Shown piece after piece: positions 1 through 8,991 of a DNA stretch of 64,000 bases. The notes beneath the pieces are model-generated. The model was not told the DNA's origin. It ran no database searches and worked only from the letters and a program-made list of their open reading frames with translations. The position numbers were made by a program, and so were the translations under genes. The stretch comes from Yoonia tamlensis (GTDB lineage: Bacteria > Pseudomonadota > Alphaproteobacteria > Rhodobacterales > Rhodobacteraceae). Position 1 is the stretch's first letter; each line of letters opens with the position of its first letter. Location of the stretch: NCBI RefSeq assembly GCF_900115105.1, contig NZ_FOYP01000002.1:62001-126000 (forward strand), in the 5' to 3' direction.

Positions 1-2077
1 GACCGACAAGCGCGGGCCGCGCGTCAATGCCGATCTCTTCAAATGACAAAACAGGGTTCATGATCCCCTTGGCGGCCATTACCGTGCGCAGAAATCGACG
101 CCGGCGCATAGATGTCACAACCGCCGCATAAGCACCGGCGTTTGCAGCTTGCCCCAGTTTTTCCGCGATCCCATCCGCCAATGCGTTAAAGCTTTCGGGT
201 GGCAGCGCGACATCCCCGCCGCCCCGTTCTGTCCTTATTTCATAGGTCGCAAAGGTCTCCTCCCACTCGGGCGCGAGCTGTACGAGCGGGATCGTGCCAT
301 CAGGCCGACGCATTTCAGCAACAAGCTGGAAACCCAAACGTTGGCGCACATGTTCGGTGATCCCGTCAACGCTCGCATGCAATTGCCGACCTTCGGCTGC
401 CGCCTCGATAATTAGTGAAAGATTGCGGATCGATACCCGCTCTTCCAACAGAAGGCGCAGTACCGAAAGCAGCAGTTCAAACGGGATTTTATCGGGGATC
501 AGTTCATCAAGCATCTTACGGTTTGCTTCGGCGCGCGCGGGGTCGCTTAGATTGACCATTTCTTCCAGCCGCCGGCGCAGTGCCTTGAACGTAAGAAGTC
601 GGGGGAAATTCCGCTTTACGACTTCGAGCAGATGCGTCGCGAGGACTTCTGCCGGCTGGACAGTCGTTAATCCGGCAAGTGCTGCGTCTTCCTGACGGTC
701 CGGCGCGATCCATTTTGCCGGCGCGCCATAAACGGGTTCATCGACAAAGTCGCCGGGCACATCTGACGGATCGCCATCGCTGACCAACGCCAATATCTGA
801 TCCGGTCGCAATTTGTCGCGGACCTGTTCAACCCCTTGAACATGAACAACATAGCTGCCGGGTGGCAAGGATGCGTTATCGGTTAGCCGGATTTCAGGCA
901 ACAAAACACCAAATGACGTTGCAACATAACTGCGCATATTCGCGATCCGCGCATCCAGCCCCGTGCCCGGATCCAAAACCATATCGACCAAATCAGGCGC
1001 GAATTCGACATGAATGTCGTCAAGATCCAGAACATCACCCATCGACGATTTGACAGGTTTGACGACCGCCTCGCTGGATTTTGCCGCTTCCTTTTGCGCG
1101 GCGGTTTTTGCTGCGGCCGCCATCGCAAAGGCGCTCCCTCCCAAGGCAGCTGCGCCCAAGATAAACGGCACAAACGGCAAGCCCGGCACAAGCGCAAAAA
1201 GCGCCATAAGAACACCAACTGTAGCCAAGGCCGACGGATGCCGCCCCAATTGCGCGACCAAGGCCAAATCGGTCGGCCCCGTTGCGCCGCCGCGCGCAAG
1301 CAGTAGCGCAGAGGCGATCGAAATGACCACCGCCGGAATTTGCGAAACCAGACCGTCACCAACAGTTAATATTGCATAAGTTTCAAATGCTTGGGACAGC
1401 GGCATATCGTTCACGACAACGCCGATAATCAACCCCATGATCAGGTTGAGCGCGGTGATCAGCAACCCCGCCACCGCGTCGCCTTTGACAAATTTCGACG
1501 CCCCGTCGAGCGATCCAAAAAACGTGGTCTCGGCTTGTTCTTGTTCCCGCCGCGCCTTTGCTTCTTGGTGGTTGATAACGCCAGCCGACATATCGCTATC
1601 AATTGCGAGCTGCTTGCCTGGCATCGCATCCAATGCAAACCGTGCGCCGACTTCGGCCATCCGGGTCGCGCCTTTGTTGATCACGACAAAATTGACGATC
1701 AAAAGCACACAAAACACGACGAGCCCCAACAAAACATTGCCGCCCATCACGAACATGGCAAAGCCTTCGATCACATCGCCGGCTGCATTTGTTCCGGTAT
1801 GCCCTTCGCCAATAATAAGCTTTGTTGACGAAACATTCAGCGACAACCGCAGCATCAAGGACGCAAGCAAGACAGTTGGAAACGCCGAAAAATCCAACGG
1901 GCGGTCGATGAACAATGTCACCGTGAACATAAGGATCGCGAGCGCAAACGACGCCGCCAGACCAATATCAAGCAGCCAGGCCGGAACCGGAAGGATCATC
2001 ATAACGATGACCGCCATCAACGCGAGAGCGAGAAGGATCGTCGGTTGAAAAAATGCGCGCAGCGACAAACCGTTCAT
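1..2077 (-). CDS. flhA: Flagellar biosynthesis protein FlhA (3' end cut by window edge)
   Basis: FlhA is the large inner-membrane subunit of the flagellar type III export gate; its cytoplasmic domain docks chaperone-substrate complexes. Reading leftward from the ATG at 2077 gives an open frame of 692 codons to base 1, beginning MNGLSLRAFFQPTILLALAL. The N-terminal half (about residues 1-320) is a run of hydrophobic segments that includes the typical FHIPEP stretch around MAEVGARFALDAMPGKQ. The cytoplasmic part contains LPPGSYVVHVQGVE and the late LLEERVSIRNL-type region. About 690-700 residues is usual, so only the extreme C-terminus is missing. It is the last visible gene of the fliL operon. 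The 212-base gap upstream holds a weak 7-bp inverted repeat (CTTGCTA 2229-2235, TAGCAAG 2247-2253). No strong ribosome site is seen at the start. Confidence 0.95.
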   Translation of the reverse strand, partial: MNGLSLRAFFQPTILLALALMAVIVMMILPVPAWLLDIGLAASFALAILMFTVTLFIDRPLDFSAFPTVLLASLMLRLSLNVSSTKLIIGEGHTGTNAAGDVIEGFAMFVMGGNVLLGLVVFCVLLIVNFVVINKGATRMAEVGARFALDAMPGKQLAIDSDMSAGVINHQEAKARREQEQAETTFFGSLDGASKFVKGDAVAGLLITALNLIMGLIIGVVVNDMPLSQAFETYAILTVGDGLVSQIPAVVISIASALLLARGGATGPTDLALVAQLGRHPSALATVGVLMALFALVPGLPFVPFILGAAALGGSAFAMAAAAKTAAQKEAAKSSEAVVKPVKSSMGDVLDLDDIHVEFAPDLVDMVLDPGTGLDARIANMRSYVATSFGVLLPEIRLTDNASLPPGSYVVHVQGVEQVRDKLRPDQILALVSDGDPSDVPGDFVDEPVYGAPAKWIAPDRQEDAALAGLTTVQPAEVLATHLLEVVKRNFPRLLTFKALRRRLEEMVNLSDPARAEANRKMLDELIPDKIPFELLLSVLRLLLEERVSIRNLSLIIEAAAEGRQLHASVDGITEHVRQRLGFQLVAEMRRPDGTIPLVQLAPEWEETFATYEIRTERGGGDVALPPESFNALADGIAEKLGQAANAGAYAAVVTSMRRRRFLRTVMAAKGIMNPVLSFEEIGIDARPALVG

Positions 2078-2289
2078 TGCGCAAAATTCAATGCAGTAAC
2101 CGCGGCACGATTATGCGTGTTGCGAGCCAATGCCAAGTAGCTGCCGCACATCACGGCGCGTTGCCAATCGGGACAAAGGATAATCTGGATTCGGGTCGGC
2201 ATTCTGCCAATCATGTCGCAGCTCATTTCTTGCTATCGGTTCATTCTAGCAAGCAAATCGTTGATAATTCGTAAGCGGCAGCGGAGCGG

Positions 2290-4359
2290 CTATAGATCGT
2301 TTGGCGCGGGAAACTGGCTCAGGATTGTTGCAAGGCTTTCGCGGGTTTCTTGCGACTGCGTCAACAAATATCGGCCGTTAGAAAGCGGGGCATCAAGCAC
2401 GTTATTCAAGACCTGTTCGGACGTGACGCCTTGCAATCCGGCAGGCGGCGAAACACTGGAAGGCGTGTCAATTATTCTGGGGCTCTGGGGCAATGCACTG
2501 GCGGCCCCAATAACACCCGCAACCACTTCGCCAATTTCAGGTGTGAACCCGTTTTCAGGCACAAAAACAACGGCGCGCTCTGGAAAGCCCAGTTCAACTA
2601 GCCGCGCGGCGATATCGCTTGCTGCGTCATCGGAATAGTTTTCGGGCGATGCGTCGAATGCAAACGTCAAAAATGCAGCGTCTTCGTTTGACTGCACGAA
2701 AAAACTTGCCAAAGCATCGTTCAACGCGAGAACACGAACATCTCCTAGTGCATCGGATTCTTCGGCAATCAAACGCTGCAACTGGTCGATATTGCCCTGC
2801 ATCAGATAGCCTCGGCCTTGTGCATAGGTCAGGTCACCCGCGATCGGCAGATGCGCATGTTCAAAGCGTAGAGCGTCGGCCAGCATGAAATCAGAATCTT
2901 CAATTTCACGATTATTTTCAACGGCGTCCGTCAAGAATGCGATCATGACATCCGGGGTGATTCGCGCATTCTCTCGCACAGCAGTCGCGACGGCGATTTC
3001 AACGCTCGTTTCATTCCCCAAGGCATGATCAAGCTCTGCCTCGGCGAGTGTTGCGTCAAGCGTCTTCGTGTCAGCACCGCGTCCGGCATCGAGCGTTTGA
3101 AGTGCGCCGTCATGATCCCCGATTGCGATAAACCGTTCTGACAGCATCGGACCGATATGGCGCTGCAAATGAATGGGCAGCGCCTTGAACGCGTGTAAAA
3201 CTGCCGCACGGTCAAGCTGGGCGTCCATTGGCCCATCTTTAATCGCAAGTGCGGCCCAAAGCGCCACGGACGAAGAACAGCTGACCTGCTCGGCAAACAA
3301 ATTTTGTTGCGCGCGCTCTGCGTCAATAATCCGCGCAATCTGTGCAAGATATGTACGTTCCTGCGACCGTACCCCATCTATTTCGAGCGTGCGCAGCGCC
3401 TCTCTACCAAAGCCGAAATACACGTAGGTCCTTGCGAGCCGCAGCACAGCCGTTTCATCCGGCTGGCCGACCTCGGTCACAATTTCACTGCGGGCTTGCG
3501 CCAGTTGGGTTGAAAACGGCTGTGCATCGCCCCAGTTGGGGATATCAAAATATGCGGCCGGCAAACACCGTTGACCGGATTGGGTTTTGGCAATTTCTGG
3601 CGTGATTGGGCGCGCGTTTTCATCCTGGTTTGTCCGTGTCCCGATGCCGGGGATCGCCGTATGCGCGGCGCGCAGCGCGTCTCGTATGGTTTCATCAATG
3701 CCTGCCACATTGCCCGCATTCTGCAAGTCCTGCGCGAGCACCCCTTGTGTTAAACCTTGGGCAAGACTTGCAACAATTGATGTCTCAAGCGCCGATAAAT
3801 CAGCATCAAATGCCTGTGGGACTGGTGCGGGTTCCGCACGCGCCACTGCAACATCATTCAGGGGCGCCGGTGGCGGCGCGGTTTGCAAGGGGCTCGCACC
3901 AAAGACGGGGAAGATCGCATTTTCCGGAACGACATATGGCTGGGCAACCGGCGTAGCGGCAATATCCGATGCATCTAACCTTTGTTCAAACGGCGAACTA
4001 GCGAGCGGAGAACCGTCAGAAACATCAATCACAAGCACATCATCGCCGACAAGAAAAGCCTCGGCGCGGCAATCACAGGGGACATCGAAAACGAATTCTC
4101 CGGCGCGCGGCTGCGTTATCTGGGCGATTCTATCCTTTGGAATCCGGTCAAAAAAGCCCTGCAAATCATAACTTTGAGAAGTTGGCAGCAATAACATATA
4201 CCCGTCATCTGCACGCCCAAGCGTCCATTCAGAACCCGGCGCGATACGAAACACCATGCGCGTGAATTGCGCATGTTCACCGGTGAGAACTCGAACCGGC
4301 GCAGCCATAGCTGTGCAGGGCGCAAGAACAAGCAATAGAATAGAGATAACGTGTTTCAT
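2290..4359 (-). CDS. Exported protein of unknown function in the flagellar motor operon (689 aa)
   Basis: I cannot assign a function. The protein starts with a clear signal peptide (MKHVISILLLVLAPCTAMAA), so it should act in the periplasm or outer envelope. Residues about 20-115 look like a small beta-rich domain, somewhat reminiscent of AMIN-type domains. Then comes a Pro/Ala-rich linker (about 120-175), followed by some 450 mostly alpha-helical residues with tetratricopeptide-like spacing (for example ARTYVYFGFGREALRTLEI and AIGDHDGALQTLDAGRG). The start codon overlaps the motA stop in an ATGA (4356-4359), so the two are translationally coupled; flhA follows downstream. The position between motA and flhA suggests a role in motor or envelope assembly, but this is inference. 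The start is well supported by the overlap and the signal peptide. Confidence 0.85.
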   Translation of the reverse strand: MKHVISILLLVLAPCTAMAAPVRVLTGEHAQFTRMVFRIAPGSEWTLGRADDGYMLLLPTSQSYDLQGFFDRIPKDRIAQITQPRAGEFVFDVPCDCRAEAFLVGDDVLVIDVSDGSPLASSPFEQRLDASDIAATPVAQPYVVPENAIFPVFGASPLQTAPPPAPLNDVAVARAEPAPVPQAFDADLSALETSIVASLAQGLTQGVLAQDLQNAGNVAGIDETIRDALRAAHTAIPGIGTRTNQDENARPITPEIAKTQSGQRCLPAAYFDIPNWGDAQPFSTQLAQARSEIVTEVGQPDETAVLRLARTYVYFGFGREALRTLEIDGVRSQERTYLAQIARIIDAERAQQNLFAEQVSCSSSVALWAALAIKDGPMDAQLDRAAVLHAFKALPIHLQRHIGPMLSERFIAIGDHDGALQTLDAGRGADTKTLDATLAEAELDHALGNETSVEIAVATAVRENARITPDVMIAFLTDAVENNREIEDSDFMLADALRFEHAHLPIAGDLTYAQGRGYLMQGNIDQLQRLIAEESDALGDVRVLALNDALASFFVQSNEDAAFLTFAFDASPENYSDDAASDIAARLVELGFPERAVVFVPENGFTPEIGEVVAGVIGAASALPQSPRIIDTPSSVSPPAGLQGVTSEQVLNNVLDAPLSNGRYLLTQSQETRESLATILSQFPAPNDL

Positions 4360-5225
4360 GCCGCACTTTGCTTTGTCGCTTTCAAAGCATCCTCCATATC
4401 CGCAAAACTGGGACGATATGCGCTCGGCATATTCTGTCGCCCAACCTCGATGCAGATATTGGGCGCGTGGGCGTAAAGGTTAGCGACAAGCACTTCGCGA
4501 ATTAATTGATGGAAATGCGCATCTTCCTCGATGACTGCCTTCACCTTCACCGAAAACGGGCCGACAATACCATAGGCCAGAAACACGCCCAGGAATGTCC
4601 CGACAAGCGCACCGCCGATCAGTTTTCCCAAGACTTCGGGCGGTTGGTCGATCGAGCCCATTGTCTTGATAACGCCCAGAACCGCGGCCACGATCCCCAA
4701 TGCCGGCAACCCGTCCGCCACGGTTTGCAGCGCATGGGTTGAATGCATTTTGTGGTGCAGCGTTGCCTCGATCCGTTTTTCGAGGACCTCTTCAACCTGA
4801 TGCGGATCGTCGTAATTCATCGACGCAGACCGCAAGGTGTCGCAGATCAATGCAATGGCTTCCCCGTCGTCCAGAATTTTCGGGTATTTGCCAAATATCG
4901 TAGACGAATCAGGTGCTTCGATGTGGCTTTCAAGCGCCACGGGATTGGTCCGCGCAACCCGGATCAATTCGAACAAAAGGCACAAGACGTCGCTATAGTC
5001 CTGCGCATTCCACTTTGGGCCTTTGAACACTTTGCCGATGTCTTTGACGGTGTGCTTAATCGCGGCGCCATCATTGCTAATTGTAAATGCGCCAATCGCA
5101 GCGCCACCAATCATGATCATCTCGAACGGCAGCGTCTTGAGAATGATCGCCATCTTCCCACCGGCCAGCAGATAGCCCCCGAAGACCGTTACAAAGACAA
5201 AAACGACACCAATCAAGCCAACCAT
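4356..5225 (-). CDS. motA: Flagellar motor stator protein MotA
   Basis: MotA forms the five-subunit collar of the stator channel around MotB and converts ion flow into torque on the rotor. The 289-residue product has the family's four membrane segments: the first two at about 1-25 and 30-48, the last two in the stretch GLPALGIVAAVLGVI through GGALVGTFLGVFLAYGIVGP. Both conserved prolines are present (GLPALG and GIVGPF). Between the pairs lies the long charged cytoplasmic loop that contacts FliG. Length is normal. It overlaps the downstream 689-residue gene by four bases. The partner gene motB is not adjacent here; it lies about 10 kb away, at 15045-15884. Confidence 0.93.
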   Translation of the reverse strand: MVGLIGVVFVFVTVFGGYLLAGGKMAIILKTLPFEMIMIGGAAIGAFTISNDGAAIKHTVKDIGKVFKGPKWNAQDYSDVLCLLFELIRVARTNPVALESHIEAPDSSTIFGKYPKILDDGEAIALICDTLRSASMNYDDPHQVEEVLEKRIEATLHHKMHSTHALQTVADGLPALGIVAAVLGVIKTMGSIDQPPEVLGKLIGGALVGTFLGVFLAYGIVGPFSVKVKAVIEEDAHFHQLIREVLVANLYAHAPNICIEVGRQNMPSAYRPSFADMEDALKATKQSAA

Positions 5226-5306
5226 TCAGGACTGCCCCCTTCGTTCAATCGCCACCATTGGCATTCGAATCTATGCTACCGCAAAGGTGTTAAGTTTCTC
5301 TCAGCG

Positions 5307-5879
5307 CTATTGCGTCGGGACATTTGCATTGCGTCCAGCCAACACGACGCTAAACGAATAGGCCGTTTCGGGAGCAAGCTCGGTCATGATTAGTGCAGCT
5401 GCATCGGGTCGCATCATCCCTAAAAACCCTGCCGCAAACTGCGGTGACATCTCGGCAAAAAGTGCGGCTGCTTCTTTGGGTTTCATGTTTTCATAAACAG
5501 TGGTGAGCCGCTCAAGATCGGTTGATGCGGCGCTGTCGGCAAGCGCGATTGTCGCGCGCAATGCTTCCTCGGCGGCCACAAGCGCCTGCAATTTCACCTC
5601 GATTTCGACCTCGGCATCACGCAGTGCCTGCATACGGTTGCGCAATTGCGCCTCGCGTTCGTCCAGTCTGGCTTCACGGGCTTGCAGCGCCGCAAACAGG
5701 GCGCCCGTCCCATCACCGGCCTGCGCGGGTTCAATGATGCTATCGACATGTTCGCGATCACTGTTTGCAAGGGCGGGTCCGGCATAAACACCCATGCGCA
5801 CCACGGCAGACGCAATCAGCATGCATGATATGATGTGCAATGTACCGCGCCCGGCACGCCGTTTTGCCGGGCGCGTCAT
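5307..5879 (-). CDS. motE: MotE-like flagellar motor chaperone
   Basis: The 190-residue product has the MotE layout: a basic N-terminus with one hydrophobic signal or anchor segment (IISCMLIASAVVRMGVYAG), a heptad-rich coiled coil (about 65-125, beginning AALQAREARLDEREAQLRN), and a C-terminal MgtE-N-like helical domain (YENMKPKEAAALFAEMSPQF onward). In rhizobia MotE is a periplasmic chaperone for MotC; here the client is unknown. The ATG overlaps the stop of the upstream 118-residue gene (5876-5879), which fixes the start. An 81-base gap separates it from motA. Confidence 0.8.
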   Translation of the reverse strand: MTRPAKRRAGRGTLHIISCMLIASAVVRMGVYAGPALANSDREHVDSIIEPAQAGDGTGALFAALQAREARLDEREAQLRNRMQALRDAEVEIEVKLQALVAAEEALRATIALADSAASTDLERLTTVYENMKPKEAAALFAEMSPQFAAGFLGMMRPDAAALIMTELAPETAYSFSVVLAGRNANVPTQ

Positions 5880-6232
5880 TGGTTGCCCTCAGGGCCGCTT
5901 GGACGGCGCACAAAAAACGGGCTTTCGGTTTGTTTTGGCGTTGCGGGTTCGGGCAAGTCATGAAGCGATGCAACAAGCAGCTCCAGGCGATGTCCGGCGG
6001 CCTCTGCACGGCTGCTGACACTATCAAGGGTGTCCACCGATGATTTGGCGGTGGCCTGGGCTTGGGTCAGGGTTTTGGTCAGATCGTCAACCTGCACGGA
6101 CAACACAGCAACTGCGCCGCCAACACCTTTTTCAAGATCCGTAAAACGGCGCAAACGCCGCGATAATACAAGGCAATAGAAACCTGCGGCCAAAGCCCCG
6201 GAAATTAACAAAACATCTGCAATCATGGTCAT
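5876..6232 (-). CDS. Small membrane protein of the flagellar operon (DUF6468-like)
   Basis: The 118-residue protein has one N-terminal hydrophobic segment (residues about 4-24, ADVLLISGALAAGFYCLVL), then a short basic stretch and a helical region with heptad character (about 30-90). The tail is proline- and charge-rich. Small proteins of this layout sit next to fliL in alphaproteobacterial flagellar clusters, and I believe the family is called DUF6468, but I could not check this. It lies nine bases after fliL and overlaps motE by four bases. A membrane-anchored partner of FliL or the stator is a reasonable guess only. Confidence 0.72.
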   Translation of the reverse strand: MTMIADVLLISGALAAGFYCLVLSRRLRRFTDLEKGVGGAVAVLSVQVDDLTKTLTQAQATAKSSVDTLDSVSSRAEAAGHRLELLVASLHDLPEPATPKQTESPFFVRRPSGPEGNQ

Positions 6233-6241
6233 CTTGATCCC

Positions 6242-6736
6242 CTAGCTTAGCACAAATTCCATAATGAGCAGGTCGCGAACCCGCCCTTCTCCGGCAACAA
6301 TCTGTATCCGCCGCAGCATCTGCCCGCGCAGTCGCGTCAACGCTGCCGGATCCTCGAGTTCGGCCAGATCTACCGCGCGCAAATAGCCATTAATGACATC
6401 CACGATCCGGGGTTTGATCGCGGCTACCTCTTGGGCGTACTGCGGTGCGACTTCAAGCTGCGCAGAAAACCGCAAATGATCACGCCCGCCACTGCGCGGC
6501 AGCGAAATCACGAGCGGATCAAGCGCAACAAAAGTCGCAATTTCGACGGCCGGCGCAGGCGATTCGTCGGCATGCGCGGTCGCGTCCTGCCCATGCTCTG
6601 CCCCGCCTAGAACACCGGATTGCACAGCGAAAAACCCGCCACCGCCACCCAACAAAGCAAGCACAATACCAATCAAAAGCGGCTTTTTGGACCCTTTGGC
6701 AGGTGTATCTTCGGGGGTGTCCGTTTCTTCCGGCAT
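6242..6736 (-). CDS. fliL: Flagellar basal body-associated protein FliL
   Basis: FliL is a single-pass inner-membrane protein that surrounds and stabilises the stator. The 164-residue product has an acidic cytoplasmic N-terminus, a membrane segment with a glycine run (LLIGIVLALLGGGGGFFAVQ), a linker, and the conserved periplasmic domain (FVALDPLVISLP; LRFSAQLEV; IVDVINGYLR; RLRGQMLRRIQIVAGEGRV). I chose the ATG at 6736 because AAGGA lies eight bases upstream; a GTG at 6739 is in frame but too close. It is the first gene of the leftward motor operon and diverges from fliF across a short spacer that carries a CtrA-like box. Confidence 0.92.
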   Translation of the reverse strand: MPEETDTPEDTPAKGSKKPLLIGIVLALLGGGGGFFAVQSGVLGGAEHGQDATAHADESPAPAVEIATFVALDPLVISLPRSGGRDHLRFSAQLEVAPQYAQEVAAIKPRIVDVINGYLRAVDLAELEDPAALTRLRGQMLRRIQIVAGEGRVRDLLIMEFVLS

Positions 6737-6785
6737 CACACTGTCCTTTTTGTTCTTTGATGAAATCTACATAAACTGTGAAGCC

Positions 6786-6800
6786 CTAACCGATTGTTAA
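6786..6800. promoter_or_regulatory. CtrA-like box between fliL and fliF
   Basis: The spacer between the two divergent flagellar operons reads CTAACCGATTGTTAA, that is CTAA-N7-TTAA, one mismatch from the CtrA consensus TTAA-N7-TTAA. It lies 33 bases before the fliF ATG and 50 bases before the fliL ATG. CtrA is known to activate flagellar genes in Rhodobacteraceae, and no other gene shares this spacer, so one site could serve both directions. The role is inferred. Confidence 0.6.
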
Positions 6801-6832
6801 GGCTCGTGGTTCAAACTCGGCCTATCGGCAGA

Positions 6833-8437
6833 ATGCCAAAGCGATGGAGAACCAGTTTGCAAAGCCTCAGCACCGTTTGGACCGCGCTCGATGCGCGCCG
6901 CAGAATTTTTGTCCTGTTTGCAACTGTTGCGGTCTTTGCTGCCATTTTGGCATTGGCCAAGGGCGCCGGAACCAAGGATATGTCACTGTTATTTGGCGGA
7001 ATTGAAGGCCGCGCCGCAGGTGACGTGATAACAGCGCTGGACCAGCGCGGCGTCGCATACGAGGTGCGCGGCAATGCAATCTACGTGCCGACGGGCCTGC
7101 GCGATACGTTGCGCATGGGGCTGGCCGGCGAAGGACTACCCGCAAGCGACAGCCAAGGGTATGAACTGCTTGATTCTCTGTCAGGGTTCAGCACGACATC
7201 GCAGATGTTCGATGCGGCATACTGGCGTGCAAAAGAAGGCGAACTCGCGCGGACAATTCTAGCGAGCACACATATCCGCGCTGCGCGGGTGCATATATCG
7301 ACACCCGCAGCACGGTCGTTCCAGCGTGATCAGACACCCACCGCCGCTGTGACCGTCACAACGGCTGGCGGCACGCTATCTGCGCCACATATCAAGGCTT
7401 TGCAGTATCTTGTTGGCGCCGCCGTACCTGGGCTTTCGCCAGATTCGGTTGCGGTCATCGATGATAACGGCGGTCTATTGTCAGACACGGACGGGAACGC
7501 GGTTTTGCCCGGTTCGGACGAACGGGCCGACGCGCTGCGCCAAAGGGCAGAGCGTCTTCTTGCTGCGCGGGTTGGGGTCGGAAACGCCGTCGTCGAAGTA
7601 ACCGTAGACACGGTTACCGAAACCGAAACGATCTCGGAAAGGCGCGTCGACCCCGAAAGCCGAATCGCGATCAGCACCGATGTGACCGAAAGCACAGGCA
7701 CATCAAACGACAGCCGCGGCGGCGATGTTACCGTCGCGTCAAACCTACCGGATGGCGACGCAGCAGGAACATCCGGGGCTTCGAGCAATGAAAATAGCGA
7801 AAGCCGCGTGTTAACCAATTATGAGGTTTCCCAGACTGATCGGCAATTGCTGCGTGCGCCGGGCGCAATCAAACGGCTGACCGTCGCAGTATTGGTTAAT
7901 GATGTCATGACAACAGCAGCCGACGGCGCCCAAACATCCAGCCCGCGCAGCGCAGAAGAGCTGGCAGCGTTGCAAGAACTTGTCGCCTCGGCCATCGGAA
8001 TCGACCCTGCGCGCGGTGACGTCATAACGCTGAAATCAATGCCGTTCGAACCGATCGCGCAGCTCGGCACTCAGGCTGGACCCTCCGTCGCGGGGGTGGC
8101 GCTTGATTCAATGCAGCTCATTCAAATCGCGGTCCTCGCAATTGTTGCCTTGATCCTCGGGCTGTTTGTTGTGCGACCGATACTAGCACCGGTCGCCATA
8201 TTACCCGCGCCGGGCGTAAATGATGACGATGGCGCGCTTGCCGAAATTGCGCCGCCGATTGCGATGGCGCTCAGCGATGACAGTCTGGGGGATTTCATGG
8301 GCGGCGATCTTGGTTCGATGTCCGGTGATGACGACCCAGTTTCACGGCTTCGCCAGATAATTTCCGACCGTGAAACCGAGACAATACAGGTCCTGCAGGA
8401 CTGGATCGAAGACCCGGCACCAAAGGTTAATGCATAA
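6833..8437 (+). CDS. fliF: Flagellar M-ring protein FliF
   Basis: FliF builds the MS ring in the inner membrane, the base on which the export gate and C ring assemble. The 534-residue product has an N-terminal membrane segment (residues about 20-45, FVLFATVAVFAAILALAKG), the two ring-building motifs (MSLLFGGIEGRAAGDVI; IRAARVHISTPA), a low-complexity periplasmic region rich in Ser/Gly/Asp, a second membrane segment (LIQIAVLAIVALILGLFVVRP), and the acidic C-terminal FliG-binding tail (DPVSRLRQIISDRETETIQVLQDWIED). I start at the ATG at 6833; the longer TTG-initiated frame from 6794 begins inside the CtrA-like box. Its stop overlaps the next start by one base. Confidence 0.93.
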   Translation: MPKRWRTSLQSLSTVWTALDARRRIFVLFATVAVFAAILALAKGAGTKDMSLLFGGIEGRAAGDVITALDQRGVAYEVRGNAIYVPTGLRDTLRMGLAGEGLPASDSQGYELLDSLSGFSTTSQMFDAAYWRAKEGELARTILASTHIRAARVHISTPAARSFQRDQTPTAAVTVTTAGGTLSAPHIKALQYLVGAAVPGLSPDSVAVIDDNGGLLSDTDGNAVLPGSDERADALRQRAERLLAARVGVGNAVVEVTVDTVTETETISERRVDPESRIAISTDVTESTGTSNDSRGGDVTVASNLPDGDAAGTSGASSNENSESRVLTNYEVSQTDRQLLRAPGAIKRLTVAVLVNDVMTTAADGAQTSSPRSAEELAALQELVASAIGIDPARGDVITLKSMPFEPIAQLGTQAGPSVAGVALDSMQLIQIAVLAIVALILGLFVVRPILAPVAILPAPGVNDDDGALAEIAPPIAMALSDDSLGDFMGGDLGSMSGDDDPVSRLRQIISDRETETIQVLQDWIEDPAPKVNA

Positions 8438-8991
8438 TGGCACAGCAACTTGCGCTCGAATCGTTCGAACACGGCTTGGATTCCGCGGATTCGGCCGAAT
8501 TTGAGACCGGCTATCAAGAAGGCTATGCCGCGGCGCTTGCCGTGGCCAATGAAGAAAAAAGCGCGCGCGATGACGCATTTATTCAAGCAATTACCGATAT
8601 TGAATTTTCCTATTCCGAAGCCCAAACGCAGATTCTTGAAATGCTTTCGCCACTGTTTACGGCGGTTATCGAAAAACTATTGCCACGTATCAGCGTTGAA
8701 AGCTTTGGCTTGCTGCTAATCCAGACAATTCATGAGGCAGCGCAAATTGATACGGCCAAAATGCCTGTCATTCACCTCCACCCCAGCCAGCGGCAAAACG
8801 CTCAGAACCTCGCGCGCGAACATGGGTTGGAGATCGTGATTGAGGACGATCCGGATTTGTCGCCACAAGCAGCCTGGATCGGGCAGGGAAAAACAGAAAC
8901 TTACCTCGATCTGGACGGTTTGCTTGCACAAACACGCGCGACGCTTAGCGCAATTTCCGACGTAAACAGAAGGACAAGCCCACATGAATGA
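8437..8991 (+). CDS. fliH: FliH-like flagellar export apparatus protein
   Basis: The 184-residue product occupies the place of FliH, the ATPase regulator that links the FliI ATPase to the C ring. It shows an acidic N-terminus (FEHGLDSADSAEFETGYQEGYAAAL, with the G-Y-x-x-G-Y repeat typical of FliH/SctL), a helical centre, and a C-terminal part with the family-like PQAAWIGQGKTETYLDLDGLL ending. Similarity is weak at sequence level, as is common for this family in roseobacters, so the call rests partly on context: its start overlaps the fliF stop (TAATG) and it overlaps fliN by eight bases. No fliI is visible in the window. Confidence 0.75.
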   Translation: MAQQLALESFEHGLDSADSAEFETGYQEGYAAALAVANEEKSARDDAFIQAITDIEFSYSEAQTQILEMLSPLFTAVIEKLLPRISVESFGLLLIQTIHEAAQIDTAKMPVIHLHPSQRQNAQNLAREHGLEIVIEDDPDLSPQAAWIGQGKTETYLDLDGLLAQTRATLSAISDVNRRTSPHE

